Below, in pieces: positions 33,276-42,721 of a stretch of 64,000 nucleotides of DNA. A model generated the notes under the pieces. That model ran no database searches. It was not told the origin of the DNA and worked only from the letters and a program-made list of their open reading frames with translations. Position 1 is the first letter of the stretch. Each line of letters starts with the position of its first letter. The translations under genes were made by a program, and so were the position numbers. Source of the stretch: Yoonia vestfoldensis DSM 16212 (lineage in GTDB: Bacteria > Pseudomonadota > Alphaproteobacteria > Rhodobacterales > Rhodobacteraceae); the NCBI RefSeq assembly GCF_000382265.1, contig NZ_KB907973.1:186001-250000 (forward strand), written 5' to 3'.

Positions 33276-34790
33276 ATGTCCGCACCCAAACCTGTCGTTC
33301 TGTGTATTCTCGATGGCTGGGGCCTGCGCGACGACGCTGAAGGCAATGCGCCCAAGCTCGCCCATACCCCGCATTTCGACGTGATCATGCACGGGCCGCG
33401 CGCGAAGCTGCTGACGCATGGCAATGATGCGGGCCTGCCGACCGGACAGATGGGCAATTCGGAGGTCGGGCACACCAATATCGGCGCGGGTCGCGTCGTG
33501 GCGATGGACCTCGGGCAGATCGATCTGGCGATCGAGGATGGTTCGTTCTACCGCAACCCGGCTCTGCTCGCGTTCATCGCGGCTCTGCGCGCCAGCGGCG
33601 GCGCGGCGCATCTGATGGGGTTGGTGTCGGATGGCGGTGTGCATGGGCATCTTCGCCATATCGCCGCCGCAGCGCGCGCGATCAGCGATGCGGGCGTGCC
33701 GGTGATTGTGCATGCGCTCACGGACGGGCGCGATGTCGCTCCGTCTTCGGCCCGTCATTTCATGACGGAGCTGATGGAAATGTTGCCACCACAGGTGCGG
33801 ATCGCCACGGTGACCGGGCGCTATTTCGCGATGGACCGCGACAATCGCTGGGACCGGGTGGAAACTGCCTATCGTGCCATTGCGCAAGGGCAGGGCGTGC
33901 CCGCCGATGATCCGCTGGCGGCGGTTGCCGCGGCGCAGGCGCTGGGCCAGACCGACGAATTCATCCCGGCGCATATCATCGGAGATTACGCGGGGTTTGC
34001 GCCCGGTGACGGGCTGTTCTGCCTGAATTTCCGGTCCGACCGCGCGCGCGAGATATTGGCGGCCATCGCCGATCCTGATTTCGATGGCTTCGGGCGGGAA
34101 AAGCCAGCGCTGGCCTCTTTGCTCGGGATGGTGTCTTATTCCGATCGTCACGACGGCTGGTTCGAGACCGTCTTTCCCAAGCGCGACATCCAGAACACGT
34201 TGGGGGCTTGGGTCGCGCAGCACGGTCTGCGCCAGTTTCGGCTGGCCGAGACCGAGAAATATCCGCATGTGACGTTTTTCCTCAATGGCGGGGTCGAGAC
34301 GCCCTATCCCGGCGAGCACCGCCATATGCCGCAATCGCCCAAGGTTGCGACGTATGACCTGCAGCCCGAAATGTCCGCCGCCGCCGTGACGCAGGCGTTT
34401 GTGGAGGCGATCGGCGCGGGCTATGACCTGATCGTCACGAATTACGCCAACCCCGATATGGTCGGGCATACCGGCGACATCGCGGCCGCGGTGAAGGCCT
34501 GCGAGGCCGTTGACGCGGGTCTGGGTGCTGTGCTTGCCGCGCTGAAGGCGGCAGGCGGTGCGATGATCGTCACGGCAGATCACGGCAATTGCGAAACCAT
34601 GATCGATCCGGTCACGGGCGGGCCGCATACGGCGCATACGCTGAACCCCGTGCCTGTGGCGCTGGTCGGTGGGCCTGACGGCGTGACCCTGCGGGATGGG
34701 CGTCTGGCCGATCTCGCGCCCACGGTTCTGGACCTCATGGGGCTGGACCTGCCGCCTGAAATGACCGGCCGGACCCTGATCCGGCGATGA
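33276..34790 (+). CDS. gpmI: 2,3-bisphosphoglycerate-independent phosphoglycerate mutase
   Basis: A 504-residue alkaline-phosphatase-superfamily enzyme. LCILDGWG provides a metal Asp, MGNSEVGHTNIGAGR the phosphorylated Ser62, YSDRHDGWFETVF and YANPDMVGHTGD further metal residues, and VTADHGNCE the final Asp-His. It interconverts 3- and 2-phosphoglycerate. The ATG at 33276 with AAGGAG upstream gives the standard length. The EnvC-like gene overlaps its stop. Confidence 0.96.
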   Translation: MSAPKPVVLCILDGWGLRDDAEGNAPKLAHTPHFDVIMHGPRAKLLTHGNDAGLPTGQMGNSEVGHTNIGAGRVVAMDLGQIDLAIEDGSFYRNPALLAFIAALRASGGAAHLMGLVSDGGVHGHLRHIAAAARAISDAGVPVIVHALTDGRDVAPSSARHFMTELMEMLPPQVRIATVTGRYFAMDRDNRWDRVETAYRAIAQGQGVPADDPLAAVAAAQALGQTDEFIPAHIIGDYAGFAPGDGLFCLNFRSDRAREILAAIADPDFDGFGREKPALASLLGMVSYSDRHDGWFETVFPKRDIQNTLGAWVAQHGLRQFRLAETEKYPHVTFFLNGGVETPYPGEHRHMPQSPKVATYDLQPEMSAAAVTQAFVEAIGAGYDLIVTNYANPDMVGHTGDIAAAVKACEAVDAGLGAVLAALKAAGGAMIVTADHGNCETMIDPVTGGPHTAHTLNPVPVALVGGPDGVTLRDGRLADLAPTVLDLMGLDLPPEMTGRTLIRR

Positions 34791-35854
34791 GATTTGTCGC
34801 TCTCCTTATCATGTTGGCGCTGCCTGCCGCCGCCCAGCAAACGGCAGACGAGGCCGCCCGGCAGCTTTTGGCGGCCAATGCGCAGCTTGGCGCGGCGGAA
34901 GGGGCCGCCGATCAGGTGACGGCGCTGACCCAGACGGTGCAGGCCTATGAGGCCGGGCTGATCGCGATGCGCCAGAGCCTGCGCGAGATCACCGAGCGCG
35001 AGGCTGTGCTGGCCTCTGAGCTTGCCGCGCGCCGGGACGAAATCGCCGGGCTGCTGATGGTGCTGGCCAGTATCGGCCAAAGCCCGCAGCCCGTGATGCT
35101 TGCCAACCCCGAAGGACCGGTGGGTGCGGTGCGCGCGGGGATGATGATCGCCGATCTGGCGCCTGCCTTGCGCGATGATGTGGCAAGGCTTCAGGGCGAG
35201 CTTGACACATTGCGCGACCTGCGTGACCGGCGGGTTGCTGCGGCGGATATGCTGCGCGAAGGGCTGGATTTTGCGCAGACGGCGCGGGCATCGCTTGGGC
35301 GCGCGATTTCGGAAAGGCAGGACGTGCCGCGCCTTTTCGTCGAAGATCCGGCCCAGACAGCCCAGCGTATCGCCAGCGCCGAGACATTGGGCGCGCTGGC
35401 TGCCGAATTGGCGGCACTGGGGTCGCCCGGGGATAGCACGCGAGAACCAGCCGCCGATCTGCCGCTGCCTGTCGCGGGGATCATCAGCACCGGCACCCGT
35501 GAACGCCCCGGCATCACAATCGCTGCGGCCCCCCGCGCGCTGGTCACATCCCCTGTGCGCGCGACGCTGCTGTTTCGTGGACCCTTGCTCGACTATGGCA
35601 ATGTGATCATTCTGGAACCCGCCGAGGATGTGCTTTTCGTGATCGCCGGCATGGCCGAGGCCTTTGGAGAGCCGGGCGAGATCATCGAGGCCGGTGCGCC
35701 ACTTGGTCTCATGGGGGGCGACGTGGGCATGGATGACGCTATGATCGGTCACAATCAGGCGATTGAAGCGGGCCAAACCGCGCAGCCCCTTTATCTTGAG
35801 GTGAGAGGCGGGCAAGGTTCCGTCAACCCGGACGCGTGGTTCGCGCTGGAATGA
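34787..35854 (+). CDS. EnvC-like murein hydrolase activator, degenerate LytM domain
   Basis: A 355-residue exported protein. A signal peptide (MRFVALLIMLALPAAAQQ) is followed by a long coiled coil (about 20-200) and a C-terminal LytM/M23 fold beginning PVRATLLFRGPLLDYGNVII. The His and Asp zinc ligands of active M23 peptidases are absent at the expected places, as in E. coli EnvC, which activates amidases rather than cutting murein. Overlap with gpmI (ATGA) and with ctpA downstream indicates an operon for envelope processing. Confidence 0.88.
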   Translation: MRFVALLIMLALPAAAQQTADEAARQLLAANAQLGAAEGAADQVTALTQTVQAYEAGLIAMRQSLREITEREAVLASELAARRDEIAGLLMVLASIGQSPQPVMLANPEGPVGAVRAGMMIADLAPALRDDVARLQGELDTLRDLRDRRVAAADMLREGLDFAQTARASLGRAISERQDVPRLFVEDPAQTAQRIASAETLGALAAELAALGSPGDSTREPAADLPLPVAGIISTGTRERPGITIAAAPRALVTSPVRATLLFRGPLLDYGNVIILEPAEDVLFVIAGMAEAFGEPGEIIEAGAPLGLMGGDVGMDDAMIGHNQAIEAGQTAQPLYLEVRGGQGSVNPDAWFALE

Positions 35855-35868
35855 AAATGGGGAATGAC

Positions 35869-37209
35869 ATGAAAAAGCTGATGATGGCTGCGACAGGCGG
35901 TGCCGTGCTAGGGCTTCTGGTGACAAGCCAGGTGGCAGGGCCGCTGTTGGCGCAGGAAACCGGCGACGGTGGCAGCGTCTATGAACAGCTTGATCTGTTC
36001 GGCGATATCTTCGAACGGATCCGCGCGGGCTATGTCGAAGAGGTCGACGACAAGGCGCTGATCGAAGCGGCGATCAACGGTATGCTCACGTCGCTTGATC
36101 CGCATTCCAGCTATCTGTCTGCCGAGGATGCCGCCGCGATGCGGGTGCAGACATCGGGCGAATTCGGTGGTCTAGGGATCGAGGTCACGCAGGAAGAAGG
36201 CTGGGTCAAGGTCGTATCCCCGATGGATGGCACACCGGCGGATGCCGCGGGGATCATGGCGGGCGATTATATCACGGCGGTCGATGGCGAAAGTGTCATG
36301 GGCTTGACGCTGGACGATGCCGTTACCCTGATGCGCGGCCCCGTCGGATCTGAAATCGTGATCACTGTTGTCCGCGAGGGCGAGGTGGAACCTTTCGAGG
36401 TTTCGATCATCCGTGACACGATCAAGCTGACCGCCGTGCGGACCCGGACCGAAGGCGACGCCGTCGTGTTGCGGGTGTCGACCTTCAATGAACAGACCTT
36501 CCCCAACCTGCGCGACGGCATGGCCGAACAAGTCGAAGCCGCGGGCGGGATTGAGAACATCGACGGGATCGTGCTGGATTTGCGGAACAACCCGGGCGGG
36601 CTGCTCAATCAGGCGATTTTCGTTGCCGATGCGTTCCTTGACGCGGGCGAGATCACATCGACGCGCGGCCGCAACCCCGAGGATGGGGACCGCTTCAACG
36701 CCACACCCGGTGATCTGGCCGAAGGCAAGCCGATCGTGGTGCTGATCAACGGCGGGTCCGCATCCGCGTCTGAAATCGTCGCCGGTGCCTTGCAGGATCA
36801 TCGCCGGGCGATCATCATCGGTACCAATTCCTTTGGCAAGGGGTCGGTCCAGACCGTTGTACCGCTGCGTGGCGAAGGGGCAATGCGCCTGACGACATCG
36901 CGCTATTACACGCCATCGGGACGGTCCATTCAGGCCTTGGGCATTTCGCCCGACATCATCGTGGAACAGCCGCGCCCGCAGCCGGTATCGGAAGAGGATG
37001 AAACCGCGCCGATCACCCGCTCCGAAGCGGATCTGCGCGGTGCTTTGAACAACGGCCTGTCCGATGACCAGCTGCGCCAGATCGAGGAAGAGCGCGCCCG
37101 CGCCGAGACAGCCGCCCAGCTGCGCGAGGAAGATTACCAGCTTGCCTATGCGATCGACATCCTCAAGGGGTTGAACGCGCTTGGCCCGCTGCGCGCCAGC
37201 GGGAACTGA
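35869..37209 (+). CDS. ctpA: S41-family C-terminal processing peptidase CtpA
   Basis: A 446-residue periplasmic protease. A signal/anchor (MKKLMMAATGGAVLGLLVTS) precedes a helical segment, a PDZ domain (about 92-180, with FGGLGIEV) and the S41 core. The catalytic Ser299 lies in GGSASASE and Lys324 in SFGKGS, the family's usual 25-residue spacing. A C-terminal helical extension follows. The start at 35869 has GGGGAA upstream; ATG 35851, overlapping the EnvC-like stop, is also possible. With the EnvC-like protein it probably controls cell-wall hydrolase activity. Confidence 0.94.
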   Translation: MKKLMMAATGGAVLGLLVTSQVAGPLLAQETGDGGSVYEQLDLFGDIFERIRAGYVEEVDDKALIEAAINGMLTSLDPHSSYLSAEDAAAMRVQTSGEFGGLGIEVTQEEGWVKVVSPMDGTPADAAGIMAGDYITAVDGESVMGLTLDDAVTLMRGPVGSEIVITVVREGEVEPFEVSIIRDTIKLTAVRTRTEGDAVVLRVSTFNEQTFPNLRDGMAEQVEAAGGIENIDGIVLDLRNNPGGLLNQAIFVADAFLDAGEITSTRGRNPEDGDRFNATPGDLAEGKPIVVLINGGSASASEIVAGALQDHRRAIIIGTNSFGKGSVQTVVPLRGEGAMRLTTSRYYTPSGRSIQALGISPDIIVEQPRPQPVSEEDETAPITRSEADLRGALNNGLSDDQLRQIEEERARAETAAQLREEDYQLAYAIDILKGLNALGPLRASGN

Positions 37210-37218
37210 TCGCGCAGT

Positions 37219-37239
37219 TAAGTCAGTATTGTTGACTTA
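37219..37239. promoter_or_regulatory. Palindrome overlapping the aminotransferase promoter
   Basis: TAAGTCA-GTATTGT-TGACTTA is a perfect 7-bp inverted repeat. Its right arm contains most of a TTGACT -35 box (37232-37237), and TAAACC at 37254-37259 is a possible -10 with 16-base spacing. No T run follows, so a repressor or activator site is more likely than a terminator for ctpA. Confidence 0.55.
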
Positions 37240-37299
37240 GCATGTGTTCGCGGTAAACCTTTCCAGTGACCGGATCATCGGTCATTGGGGAGGGCTTTC

Positions 37300-38517
37300 A
37301 TGCGGTGGGAACAGGTGTTCGCGACACGGATCGCGCGGATGAAGGCGTCCGAGATCAGGGAACTTCTCAAGCTTCTGGATCAGCCCGACATCATCTCATT
37401 CGCGGGTGGTATTCCCGATCCGGCGTTGTTTCCGGCGCAGGCGTTTCAGGCGGCCTATGCCGATATCTTCACATCGGGCGATCATACGGACGCGCTGCAA
37501 TATTCCGTCAGCGAAGGCTATGCGCCGCTGCGCCGCTGGCTGGCGGACCACATGGCGGGTCTGGGTGTGCCCTGCGGGATCGACAATATCCTGATCACGT
37601 CAGGATCGCAGCAGGGGCTGGATTATCTGGGCAAGCTGTTCCTGTCGCCCGGTGATACCGCCCTTGTCGGCTGGCCGACATATCTGGGGGCCTTGGGCGC
37701 GTTCAACGCCTATGAGCCGCATTACGACCGCCTGTACACCCACGGCAACCGCGCGCCTGCTGACTACGCCGACATGGCGGCGGCCAAGGGCGGGGCGGTG
37801 AAATTCGCCTATATGTCCGTCGATTTCGCCAATCCGACAGGTGAAACCATCGACCGTGCCGGGCGCGACAACGTGCTGGCGCTGGCCGAGGTGCTGGATA
37901 TCGCCGTGATCGAGGATGCGGCCTATCAGGCGCTGCGTTATGACGGCGAGGCGATCCCCCCGATCCTTGCACTGGAAATCGCGGCCAAGGGCGATATCGA
38001 CGCCTGCCGGACCATCTATTGCGGCAGCTTTTCCAAGACGCTGGCACCGGGGTTGCGGGTGGGCTGGGTCGTGGCGGCCAAGCCTGTGATCAGCCAGCTG
38101 GTGCTGATGAAACAGGCGGCGGACCTGCATTCCTCCACGATCAACCAGATGGCCATCGCGCGGGTGGCGGAAACCGTTTTCGCCGATCATGTGGCAAATT
38201 TACGCCAGACCTATCGCGCGCGGCGCGATCATATGCTGAAACGACTGGCCGAAAATATGCCAGACGGTGTGACATGGACCAAACCCGAAGGCGGCATGTT
38301 CGTCTGGATCACCCTGCCTGCCCATGTCGACGGGGCCGAATTGCTGGCGAATTCACTGCAAAGCGCGCGGGTGGCTTTTGTGCCCGGCCGTGCGTTTCAC
38401 GCGGACGGATCGGGCGGTAACACGATCCGTCTGAGCTTTTCACTGGCCGACGAGGCGACGATCGACACAGGGATCAGCCGCCTTGGCGCATTGATCCGCG
38501 ATCACATATTGGGGTAA
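37300..38517 (+). CDS. PLP-dependent aminotransferase, LysN / 2-aminoadipate type
   Basis: A 405-residue fold-type I aminotransferase. ISFAGGIPDP near residue 33, QYSVSEGYAPLR, TSGSQQGLD, NPTGETID and SFSKTLAPGLRVGW (Schiff-base Lys) are the landmarks of the 2-aminoadipate/MocR-aminotransferase group. It lacks the N-terminal GntR domain of MocR regulators, so it is an enzyme. GGGAGGG precedes the ATG by five bases. The amino acid substrate is not determinable. It overlaps the convergent ETF-QO gene by 16 bases. Confidence 0.88.
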   Translation: MRWEQVFATRIARMKASEIRELLKLLDQPDIISFAGGIPDPALFPAQAFQAAYADIFTSGDHTDALQYSVSEGYAPLRRWLADHMAGLGVPCGIDNILITSGSQQGLDYLGKLFLSPGDTALVGWPTYLGALGAFNAYEPHYDRLYTHGNRAPADYADMAAAKGGAVKFAYMSVDFANPTGETIDRAGRDNVLALAEVLDIAVIEDAAYQALRYDGEAIPPILALEIAAKGDIDACRTIYCGSFSKTLAPGLRVGWVVAAKPVISQLVLMKQAADLHSSTINQMAIARVAETVFADHVANLRQTYRARRDHMLKRLAENMPDGVTWTKPEGGMFVWITLPAHVDGAELLANSLQSARVAFVPGRAFHADGSGGNTIRLSFSLADEATIDTGISRLGALIRDHILG

Positions 38518-40148
38518 TTCGGCCCGTCGCCGCCCTGCGGGACGGTCCAGACGATGTTCTGGCTGGGGTCCTTAATATCGCAGGTCTTGCAATGCACGCA
38601 GTTCTGGAAATTGATCTGGAACCGCGTGTCATCACCCGTGCCCACGAATTCATAGACCCCCGCCGGACAATAGCGCGCTGACGGGCCTGCGAATTTCGGC
38701 AGGTTCACCGCCACCGGGATGGTGGGGTCGATCAGTTGCAGATGCGCAGGCTGGCTTTCCTCGTGGTTGGTAAAGCTGAAGGCGACATTGGTCAGCCGGT
38801 CGAAGGACAGCTTGCCGTCGGGCTTGGGGTAATCGATGGGTTTGTGCTTGTCTGCGGGTTCTGTCGCCAAGGCATCGGATTTGCCGTGCTTGAGCGTGCC
38901 CAGAACGCCGATCCCCAGCGTGTTCATCCACATATCCGCGCCGCCGATGCCCAGCGAGGCCATCAGCCCGTATTTCGACCACAGCGGTTTGACATTGCGG
39001 ACCTTTTTCAGATCCTTGCCAATCTCGCCCTTGCGCACCGCGCTGTTGTAATCGTCCAGCGCGTCACCGCTACGCCCTGCCTTGATCGCCGCAACGGCGG
39101 CTTCGGCGGCAGCGATGCCCGACAGCATGGCGTTATGGTTGCCCTTGATGCGCGGCACGTTGACCATGCCCGCCGCACAGCCGAGCAGCGCACCGCCCGG
39201 AAAGGCCAGTTGTGGCATCGACTGGAACCCGCCTTCGGAAATCGCGCGCGCACCATAGGCCACGCGCTTGCCGCCTTTCAGCAGCTCCGCCACCATCGGG
39301 TGATGTTTGAACCGCTGGAATTCCATGTAGGGAAAGACATAGGGGTTCTTATAATTCAGGTGGACGACGAAGCCAACATAAACCTGATTTTTGTCAAGGT
39401 GATAGATGAAAGACCCGCCGCCTGCGTTGCTGTCCAGCGGCCAGCCCATCGTATGCGTCACGGTGCCGGGCCGGTGCTTTTCCGGGTCGATCTCCCAGAT
39501 TTCCTTCATGCCGAGGCCGTATTTTTGCACGTCGGATTTCGCATCCAGATCGTATTTTGCGATCACCTGTTTGGACAAGGATCCGCGCACGCCTTCGCCA
39601 AGGAACACGTATTTGCCATGCAATTCCATGCCGGGTTCATAGTTCGGGCCTTGGGTGCCATCGGGGTTCTTGCCGAATTCACCCGCGACCACGCTTTTGA
39701 CCTCGCCATCGGCGCCGTAAACCAGTTCAGAACAGGACATGCCGGGGAAAATCTCGACGCCCAGTGCCTCGGCCTGTTCGGCCATCCAGCGGCAGACATT
39801 TCCCATCGACACGATGTAATTGCCGTGGTTGTTCATCAAGGGCGGCATCAGGATATTGGGAATGCGCAGTTGCCCCGCTTCGCCCAGCATGTAGAAATTG
39901 TCGTCGGTCACGGGCACGTTCAGGGGCGCGCCCTTGGCCTTCCAGTCAGGGATGAGCTTGTTCAGGCCAACAGGGTCAAGCACCGCGCCCGACAGGATAT
40001 GCGCGCCGACTTCCGACCCTTTTTCCAGAACGACCACGTTCAGATCGGCATCAAGCTGTTTCAGGCGGATCGCCGCGGACAGACCTGCGGGGCCTGCGCC
40101 AACGATCACGACATCATATTCCATCGCTTCGCGTTCGATCTGGGTCAT
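38502..40148 (-). CDS. Electron transfer flavoprotein-ubiquinone oxidoreductase
   Basis: A 548-residue membrane-associated flavoprotein. YDVVIVGAGPAGLSAAIRL is the FAD site, VGAHILSGAV is the usual ETF-QO block, and the C-terminal CPAGVYEFV with NCVHCKTCDIKDPSQNI holds the 4Fe-4S cluster cysteines. It passes electrons from acyl-CoA and sarcosine-type dehydrogenases via ETF to ubiquinone. No ETF genes lie beside it in the window. Confidence 0.96.
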   Translation of the reverse strand: MTQIEREAMEYDVVIVGAGPAGLSAAIRLKQLDADLNVVVLEKGSEVGAHILSGAVLDPVGLNKLIPDWKAKGAPLNVPVTDDNFYMLGEAGQLRIPNILMPPLMNNHGNYIVSMGNVCRWMAEQAEALGVEIFPGMSCSELVYGADGEVKSVVAGEFGKNPDGTQGPNYEPGMELHGKYVFLGEGVRGSLSKQVIAKYDLDAKSDVQKYGLGMKEIWEIDPEKHRPGTVTHTMGWPLDSNAGGGSFIYHLDKNQVYVGFVVHLNYKNPYVFPYMEFQRFKHHPMVAELLKGGKRVAYGARAISEGGFQSMPQLAFPGGALLGCAAGMVNVPRIKGNHNAMLSGIAAAEAAVAAIKAGRSGDALDDYNSAVRKGEIGKDLKKVRNVKPLWSKYGLMASLGIGGADMWMNTLGIGVLGTLKHGKSDALATEPADKHKPIDYPKPDGKLSFDRLTNVAFSFTNHEESQPAHLQLIDPTIPVAVNLPKFAGPSARYCPAGVYEFVGTGDDTRFQINFQNCVHCKTCDIKDPSQNIVWTVPQGGDGPNYPNM

Positions 40149-40363
40149 TGTCTATCCTTTAGAAAAACGGGCCTTTGAAGATCGGGGGACGCCCCCTTTT
40201 ATCCGGTCGCAGCAAGAGTTACCTGATGCGGTGGCACGGGGCAATCAAGACACAGCGTCAAAATGCGCCAGTGCGCGCCTTATCGCGGCAGGCCTTGACT
40301 TTGCTCTGCCCTGATAGGCTATGAACGTCGGACTGATATTTTTCGCCCGGGAGGGCCTGCGAG

Positions 40364-40834
40364 ATGGAAAAGATTCCACTGACCCGTGCGGGTTTCGACA
40401 AGATCGATGCCGAGTTGAAGCATCTGAAGACCGTGGAACGCCCCGCGATCATACGCGCGATCTCGGAGGCGCGCGAACATGGCGATCTGTCGGAAAACGC
40501 CGAATACCATTCCGCCAAGGAAAAGCAGTCCTTTATCGAAGGGCGCGTGAAGGAACTGGAAGGCGTGATTTCGTTGGCCGAGGTGATCGACCCGTCCAAA
40601 TTCTCGGGCCCCGTCAAATTCGGCGCGACAGTCCTGTTGGTCGACGAGGACACCGACGAGGAAAAGACCTACCAGATCGTCGGTGAATACGAGGCCGACA
40701 TCGAAAGCGGCAAGCTGAACATGAAATCACCCCTGTCGCGTGCCTTGATCGGCAAGGACGAAGGCGACAGTATCGAGGTCAGCACGCCCGGTGGGGTGCG
40801 CAGCTACGAGATTTTGAAGATCACCTACAAATAG
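40364..40834 (+). CDS. greA: Transcription elongation factor GreA
   Basis: A 156-residue protein with the N-terminal coiled-coil ([40 protein letters not shown]) carrying the acidic tip and a C-terminal FKBP-like domain ending [13 protein letters not shown]. It rescues backtracked RNA polymerase by stimulating transcript cleavage. GGGAGGG lies eight bases before the ATG. A possible -35 TTGACT occurs at 40295-40300 with TATGAA 19 bases downstream. Confidence 0.96.
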   Translation: MEKIPLTRAGFDKIDAELKHLKTVERPAIIRAISEAREHGDLSENAEYHSAKEKQSFIEGRVKELEGVISLAEVIDPSKFSGPVKFGATVLLVDEDTDEEKTYQIVGEYEADIESGKLNMKSPLSRALIGKDEGDSIEVSTPGGVRSYEILKITYK

Positions 40835-40848
40835 AAAGCGCGCATCGC

Positions 40849-41772
40849 ATGCCGCAGAGGCCGCACACCGATGATCTGCAAGGGTTTACGCAGACAGAAG
40901 CCGCGGCCGCGGTACTGTCGGTTTTCTGGATCGCGGGCATTGGCCTTTTCTTCTGGTATCTGCCTGACGATGCCGGCGGTCTGCGCCCTGTGGTGATGCT
41001 GCTTGCGATGTTTGTGCCGGTCGGCATGGCGTGGGTCGCGTTCGTCTCTGGGCGCGCGGCGCGCCGTATGGCTGCTGAAACGCAGCGGCTGGAAACGGCA
41101 ATTGATGCCTTGCAACAGGCCGTGCTCGCCGCGAAACCGGCCCCCGCTGCACCCGTGGCAGAACCCAAATCCGAGGCTGCGACATCACGTTTCGCCTCGC
41201 GCCGCGAGGTGTCGCGCCTGATCGTGCCGCGCGCCGCCCCGCAAAGGCAGGCCGACCAGCCCACGCTTGCGCTGGGTCCCGGACCCGAGGATGACGACCC
41301 GCCGCTGGAGCGCCCCGATCTGGTGCGCGCCTTGAACTTTCCCGAAAATCAGGATGACACCGATGGCTTCGCCGCGCTGCGCCGTGCCTTGCGCGACAGG
41401 CGTGCGCGCCGTCTGGTGCAAGCGAGCCAGGACGTGCTGACGCTCTTGTCGCAGGACGGCATCTATATGGACGACCTGCGCCCCGAACCCGCGAGCGCCG
41501 ATCTCTGGCGCCGCTTTTCCAAGGGCGAACGCGGGCGCAGCATGGATGCATTGGGCGCTGTCCGCGACCAGGCGGCGCTGTCGCTTGTCGCGGGACGGAT
41601 GCGCGAAGACACGATTTTCCGCGACGCCGTGCATCATTTCATGCGCCGTTTCGACGAAATCCTCGTGACGTTCGAGGAAAACGCCACCGACACCGACCTG
41701 TTGGAACTGGCTGAAACGCGCACCGCGCGGGCTTTTATGCTGCTTGGACGCGCGACACGGACCTTCGACTAG
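40849..41772 (+). CDS. Inner-membrane protein with long cytoplasmic domain, unknown function
   Basis: A 307-residue protein. Two hydrophobic segments (about 20-37 and 46-65) are followed by an ARRMAAETQRLETAIDALQQ coiled-coil piece, an Ala/Pro-rich linker and a C-terminal helical domain with ALRRALRDRRARRLVQASQD and MRRFDEILVTFEENA. I do not recognise a named family, but the structure suggests a membrane-anchored cytoplasmic scaffold. It follows greA by 14 bases and overlaps nothing downstream. Confidence 0.75.
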   Translation: MPQRPHTDDLQGFTQTEAAAAVLSVFWIAGIGLFFWYLPDDAGGLRPVVMLLAMFVPVGMAWVAFVSGRAARRMAAETQRLETAIDALQQAVLAAKPAPAAPVAEPKSEAATSRFASRREVSRLIVPRAAPQRQADQPTLALGPGPEDDDPPLERPDLVRALNFPENQDDTDGFAALRRALRDRRARRLVQASQDVLTLLSQDGIYMDDLRPEPASADLWRRFSKGERGRSMDALGAVRDQAALSLVAGRMREDTIFRDAVHHFMRRFDEILVTFEENATDTDLLELAETRTARAFMLLGRATRTFD

Positions 41773-41776
41773 GCGC

Positions 41777-42712
41777 ATGTGGGACATCTTTCTCAAGACG
41801 CTGCCGTTCTTCATGCTGATCGCCCTTGGCTACGGGTCGGGCCGGACGAAATTCTTTTCCGCTGAAGCCACGGCCTATCTGACAAAATTCGTGTTCTATT
41901 TCGCGCTGTCGGCGATGCTGTTCCGGTTTTCGGCCAATCTGTCGCTGGATGCGATCCTCGACTGGCAATTCGTCTTTGCCTATCTGGTGGGGACCAGCGT
42001 CGTATATGTGCTGGCCACATTGGTCGCGCTGCGCCGCCACCGCCCGATGACCGAAGCCGCGGTCGAGGCGCAATGCGCCGTGATCGGCAACGTCGGTTTC
42101 CTTGGCATCCCGATGCTCGTCCTGCTTTTGGGCGAGGCGGCGATCGGCCCGATCATGCTGGTGCTGGCGGTCGATCTGATCGTGTTCGGCAGTCTGATCG
42201 TCATCCTGATCACGGGATCGCGTGACGGGCGCATGTCGCCCCTGATCCTTGTCACGGTGTTCACGGGGCTGATCAAGAATCCGATGATCGTGTCGATCAC
42301 GCTGGGGCTGACGGTGTCGTCCTTTGGCTGGGCTGTGCCTGTCCCCGTCAACGAATTTCTGGTCCTGCTGGGGGCTGCCGCGACACCCGGCGCTTTGTTT
42401 GCCATAGGTGCGTCGCTGGCCACGAAATCGGCCGAACGCGTCGCGGTCGCAGGCTGGCTGACGTTCTGCAAGCTGGTGCTGCATCCTGCAGCGGTGGCCA
42501 TCGCCGCCCTTTTGGTCTTTACAATCGACCCCTACGCTGCAGGTGTGATGATCGCGGCCGCCGCCCTTCCGGTGGCGGGCAATGTGTTCATTCTGGCGCA
42601 GCATTACCGCGTCGCGCCTGCGCGTGTTTCGGCATCGATCCTGCTGTCGACGGCGGGCAGCGTGGTGACGGTGTCACTGGTGATCGGCTGGGTCACGGGA
42701 TTCATGGGATAG
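41777..42712 (+). CDS. AEC-family transporter (auxin efflux carrier fold)
   Basis: A 311-residue membrane protein with about ten helices in two repeats. MLIALGYGSGRTKFF at the start, the AVIGNVGFLGIPM block in the first half and ALPVAGNVFILAQHY in the second are AEC-family landmarks. Members export or import organic acids such as malonate or malate. The ATG at 41777 lies four bases after the preceding stop. Confidence 0.87.
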   Translation: MWDIFLKTLPFFMLIALGYGSGRTKFFSAEATAYLTKFVFYFALSAMLFRFSANLSLDAILDWQFVFAYLVGTSVVYVLATLVALRRHRPMTEAAVEAQCAVIGNVGFLGIPMLVLLLGEAAIGPIMLVLAVDLIVFGSLIVILITGSRDGRMSPLILVTVFTGLIKNPMIVSITLGLTVSSFGWAVPVPVNEFLVLLGAAATPGALFAIGASLATKSAERVAVAGWLTFCKLVLHPAAVAIAALLVFTIDPYAAGVMIAAAALPVAGNVFILAQHYRVAPARVSASILLSTAGSVVTVSLVIGWVTGFMG

Positions 42713-42721
42713 GACAGACTG

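Noticed and set aside
32166-34637. Long open frame (over 800 codons) on the minus strand opposite rsfS, rlmH and gpmI
   Set aside because: It is antisense to three clearly conserved genes, has no recognisable domain and a composition typical of reverse-strand shadows in high-G+C DNA.
40295-40325. TTGACT with TATGAA as a firm greA promoter
   Set aside because: The 19-base spacing is long and the -10 match imperfect, so it is mentioned only in the greA entry and not listed as a feature.
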